A stretch of 64,000 nt of DNA from Vibrio coralliilyticus (GTDB taxonomy: Bacteria > Pseudomonadota > Gammaproteobacteria > Enterobacterales > Vibrionaceae), in assembly GCF_024449095.1 (NCBI RefSeq), contig NZ_CP024628.1, positions 310,001 to 374,000 on the forward strand. The letters run 5' to 3'. The position numbers were made by a program, and so were the translations under genes. Positions 62,582 through 64,000 of the stretch are shown piece by piece; positions within the stretch are counted from its first letter, which is position 1, and each line of letters begins with the position of its first letter. The notes below the pieces were generated by a model that made no database searches, was not told the DNA's origin, and saw only the letters and a list, made by a program, of their open reading frames with translations.

Positions 62582-63784
62582 CTATTGCGCAGCTTCTTCA
62601 GTCAGGGTTTTAAATGCAGTTCTCACAGGAATGAGGATCTGAGAGAACAATGCTGCTCCCCATACGACATTGGCTACAATTGAAGGAACAAACGACACAA
62701 TAGCAAGCGTCACAAAGCACAGCGCAATACCAATATAACGAACTTTAGCAGTAGCAAAACGATGGGCCGTGCGAAGTTCAATCACGTTTTGAATCTGAAG
62801 CAAGCAATACAGGTATGTCGCCAAGCCTAAACAACCAATCAACGCATATTTGAATGGGTATTGATCCATAAAGCTAATCTTCACTTCCGCTGACAGTGCA
62901 ACACCTATCATGACAGCAGAAAGCATCAAGAACAGGTGAGCGACCGTCCACTTGATGAATGTTTTCGGCTCATTATCACGCGGCTTGCCATTACCAACAA
63001 AGTCAAAATAGATCCAACATAAAACGAAAATAGAGAGACCACCAAATGCGTAATTAACAAACACATCGCCAACCACATCATCGATGCCCTTTTCTGCAAG
63101 AGTAATGACAAGCTTAAAAAAGCCCTCGCCAGCAACGATAAGTAGTAGCAGTACAAAACGTTCCGCCATATGTCCAAAGTGCGGTAAGAATCGCTTGCTG
63201 TAAAGTACGCCAACTTTTGGCGCGACATACAACGCAGCTAAAACCACCATCCCGGCAGCAAAGACCATGTAGCTATATGGCGCAGGGAGAAACGCACTAA
63301 TAAAGAAGATGACTGAGCCAATAGCAAAGTTTCGTGACATGCGACTTGGTAGACAAGTCTCACTATCTTCGACCGTTTTAGCCCTGAAATAGAGCAGTGA
63401 CATAATCGCTCGGTTTATCGCGTAACCTATAGCAAAGTAAGCCCAACCAGCACCATCAATATGCACTATCGCTGATGACATGATCATAATGGTGATAATC
63501 TGCGCCGCCATAATGTAACGGTGCTGGACATCGGTGCTGACATAAATGGAGTTAAAAAGGCTTAAGTCAAACCAGGCAACCCAGATCACGGTAAACAGTG
63601 CAGCAAAAATGGCAAAACCACCAAAGCCAAGATGATGACTTAAGAAGTTCCCAAGAACAAAAATCGATACCACATGGGCTAAATCGTAAAAAAGCTCAAT
63701 CCAATGCACATGATCATTGCTGCTATCTGCATCAATATGATGTTTTGGTTTACGCCACAATGGGTGTTTTTGGGATAAATCCAT
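62582..63784 (-). CDS. Low-temperature requirement A (LtrA) family membrane protein
   Basis: A 400-residue protein with about ten to twelve hydrophobic helices and the LtrA N-terminal signature HWIELFYDLAHVVSIFVL (about 27-44). Another recognisable block is HMAERFVLLLLIVAGEGFFKL in the middle. Family function is unclear (first linked to growth in the cold in Listeria). It is followed by a potassium channel gene with which it may be co-transcribed. 63785-64000 holds no gene. Confidence 0.86.
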   Translation of the reverse strand: MDLSQKHPLWRKPKHHIDADSSNDHVHWIELFYDLAHVVSIFVLGNFLSHHLGFGGFAIFAALFTVIWVAWFDLSLFNSIYVSTDVQHRYIMAAQIITIMIMSSAIVHIDGAGWAYFAIGYAINRAIMSLLYFRAKTVEDSETCLPSRMSRNFAIGSVIFFISAFLPAPYSYMVFAAGMVVLAALYVAPKVGVLYSKRFLPHFGHMAERFVLLLLIVAGEGFFKLVITLAEKGIDDVVGDVFVNYAFGGLSIFVLCWIYFDFVGNGKPRDNEPKTFIKWTVAHLFLMLSAVMIGVALSAEVKISFMDQYPFKYALIGCLGLATYLYCLLQIQNVIELRTAHRFATAKVRYIGIALCFVTLAIVSFVPSIVANVVWGAALFSQILIPVRTAFKTLTEEAAQ

Positions 63785-64000
63785 ACAGTTATGTCCTATA
63801 GGTTAGTACTCTATTCTGTTTATGTGGTTTATTATTGTAACCTCCGGTGATATTTCAATTAGTATCCTTTTGGTAACCTATTTCTGCTTATCTACGCCCG
63901 CCCTTAACCCTTAAAAAATAAAGTGCCTATTAAACATTAAGTTACTGTCAATTTTACTGAAATTTATAGTGGTTACTAAAAGTTAACTAGTTGTAGTCTA

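Overview
The window looks like a piece of a Vibrio genome, most likely the second chromosome. The evidence is the vxrABC-type two-component operon (DUF3404 kinase, OmpR regulator, DUF2861 protein), which is a Vibrio hallmark, together with a chromosomal Qnr pentapeptide protein, many small regulator/exporter pairs, and moderate GC with tight gene packing. No rRNA, tRNA or CRISPR array was seen. The species cannot be fixed from the sequence alone.

Layout. 0.2-3 kb: a small lipoprotein, then a MarR regulator divergent from a DMT exporter and FMN reductase pair, with two strong palindromic operators between them. 3.3-9.5 kb: a giant lipoprotein amylopullulanase with two GH13 catalytic domains and candidate MalT boxes upstream. 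9.5-12.3 kb: an unusual cassette of XRE regulator, VUT/YhhQ-type queuosine-precursor transporter with an extra N-terminal domain, and QueF, translationally coupled. 12.3-18.6 kb: three regulator/effector pairs (AraC with aminotransferase, MocR with DMT exporter, Lrp with DMT exporter), ending in a set of overlapping stem-loops. 19-26.5 kb: chemoreceptor, MsrA, Qnr, an SDR, a substrate-binding protein/diguanylate cyclase pair, and a YitT protein. 26.9-36.4 kb: two convergent RND efflux operons, one with a TetR regulator. 36.8-42 kb: a GH129-like glycosidase and vxrCBA. 42-53 kb: GNAT, HAD phosphatase, substrate-binding protein, hybrid histidine kinase, two endonuclease/exonuclease/phosphatase family proteins, a Fur-box-controlled small protein plus fumC operon, a Crp-family regulator and trhO. 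61.7-63.8 kb: a K+ channel and an LtrA-family membrane protein.

The most striking region is 53.2-61.75 kb. Two truncated copies of the same IS4-family element, in opposite orientation, frame exactly one tight six-gene operon plus its divergent MocR-type regulator, and a 25-bp direct repeat (one mismatch) lies outside both. The operon encodes homologues of four D-cycloserine biosynthesis enzymes: an arginase-fold hydroxyarginine hydrolase (DcsB-like, with the characteristic Cys for His metal-ligand change), a YqcI/YcgG haem protein (DcsA-like), a cysteine-synthase-fold O-ureidoserine synthase (DcsD-like) and an ATP-grasp cyclo-ligase (DcsG-like), together with an MFS exporter and a short-chain dehydrogenase. 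No DcsC-type racemase and no DcsE-type serine acetyltransferase is present. I read this as a mobile gene cluster for cycloserine or a related hydroxyurea/O-ureidoserine-derived compound in a gamma-proteobacterium. The regulator contains a PLP-binding aminotransferase-like domain, a plausible direct sensor for a PLP-reactive product.
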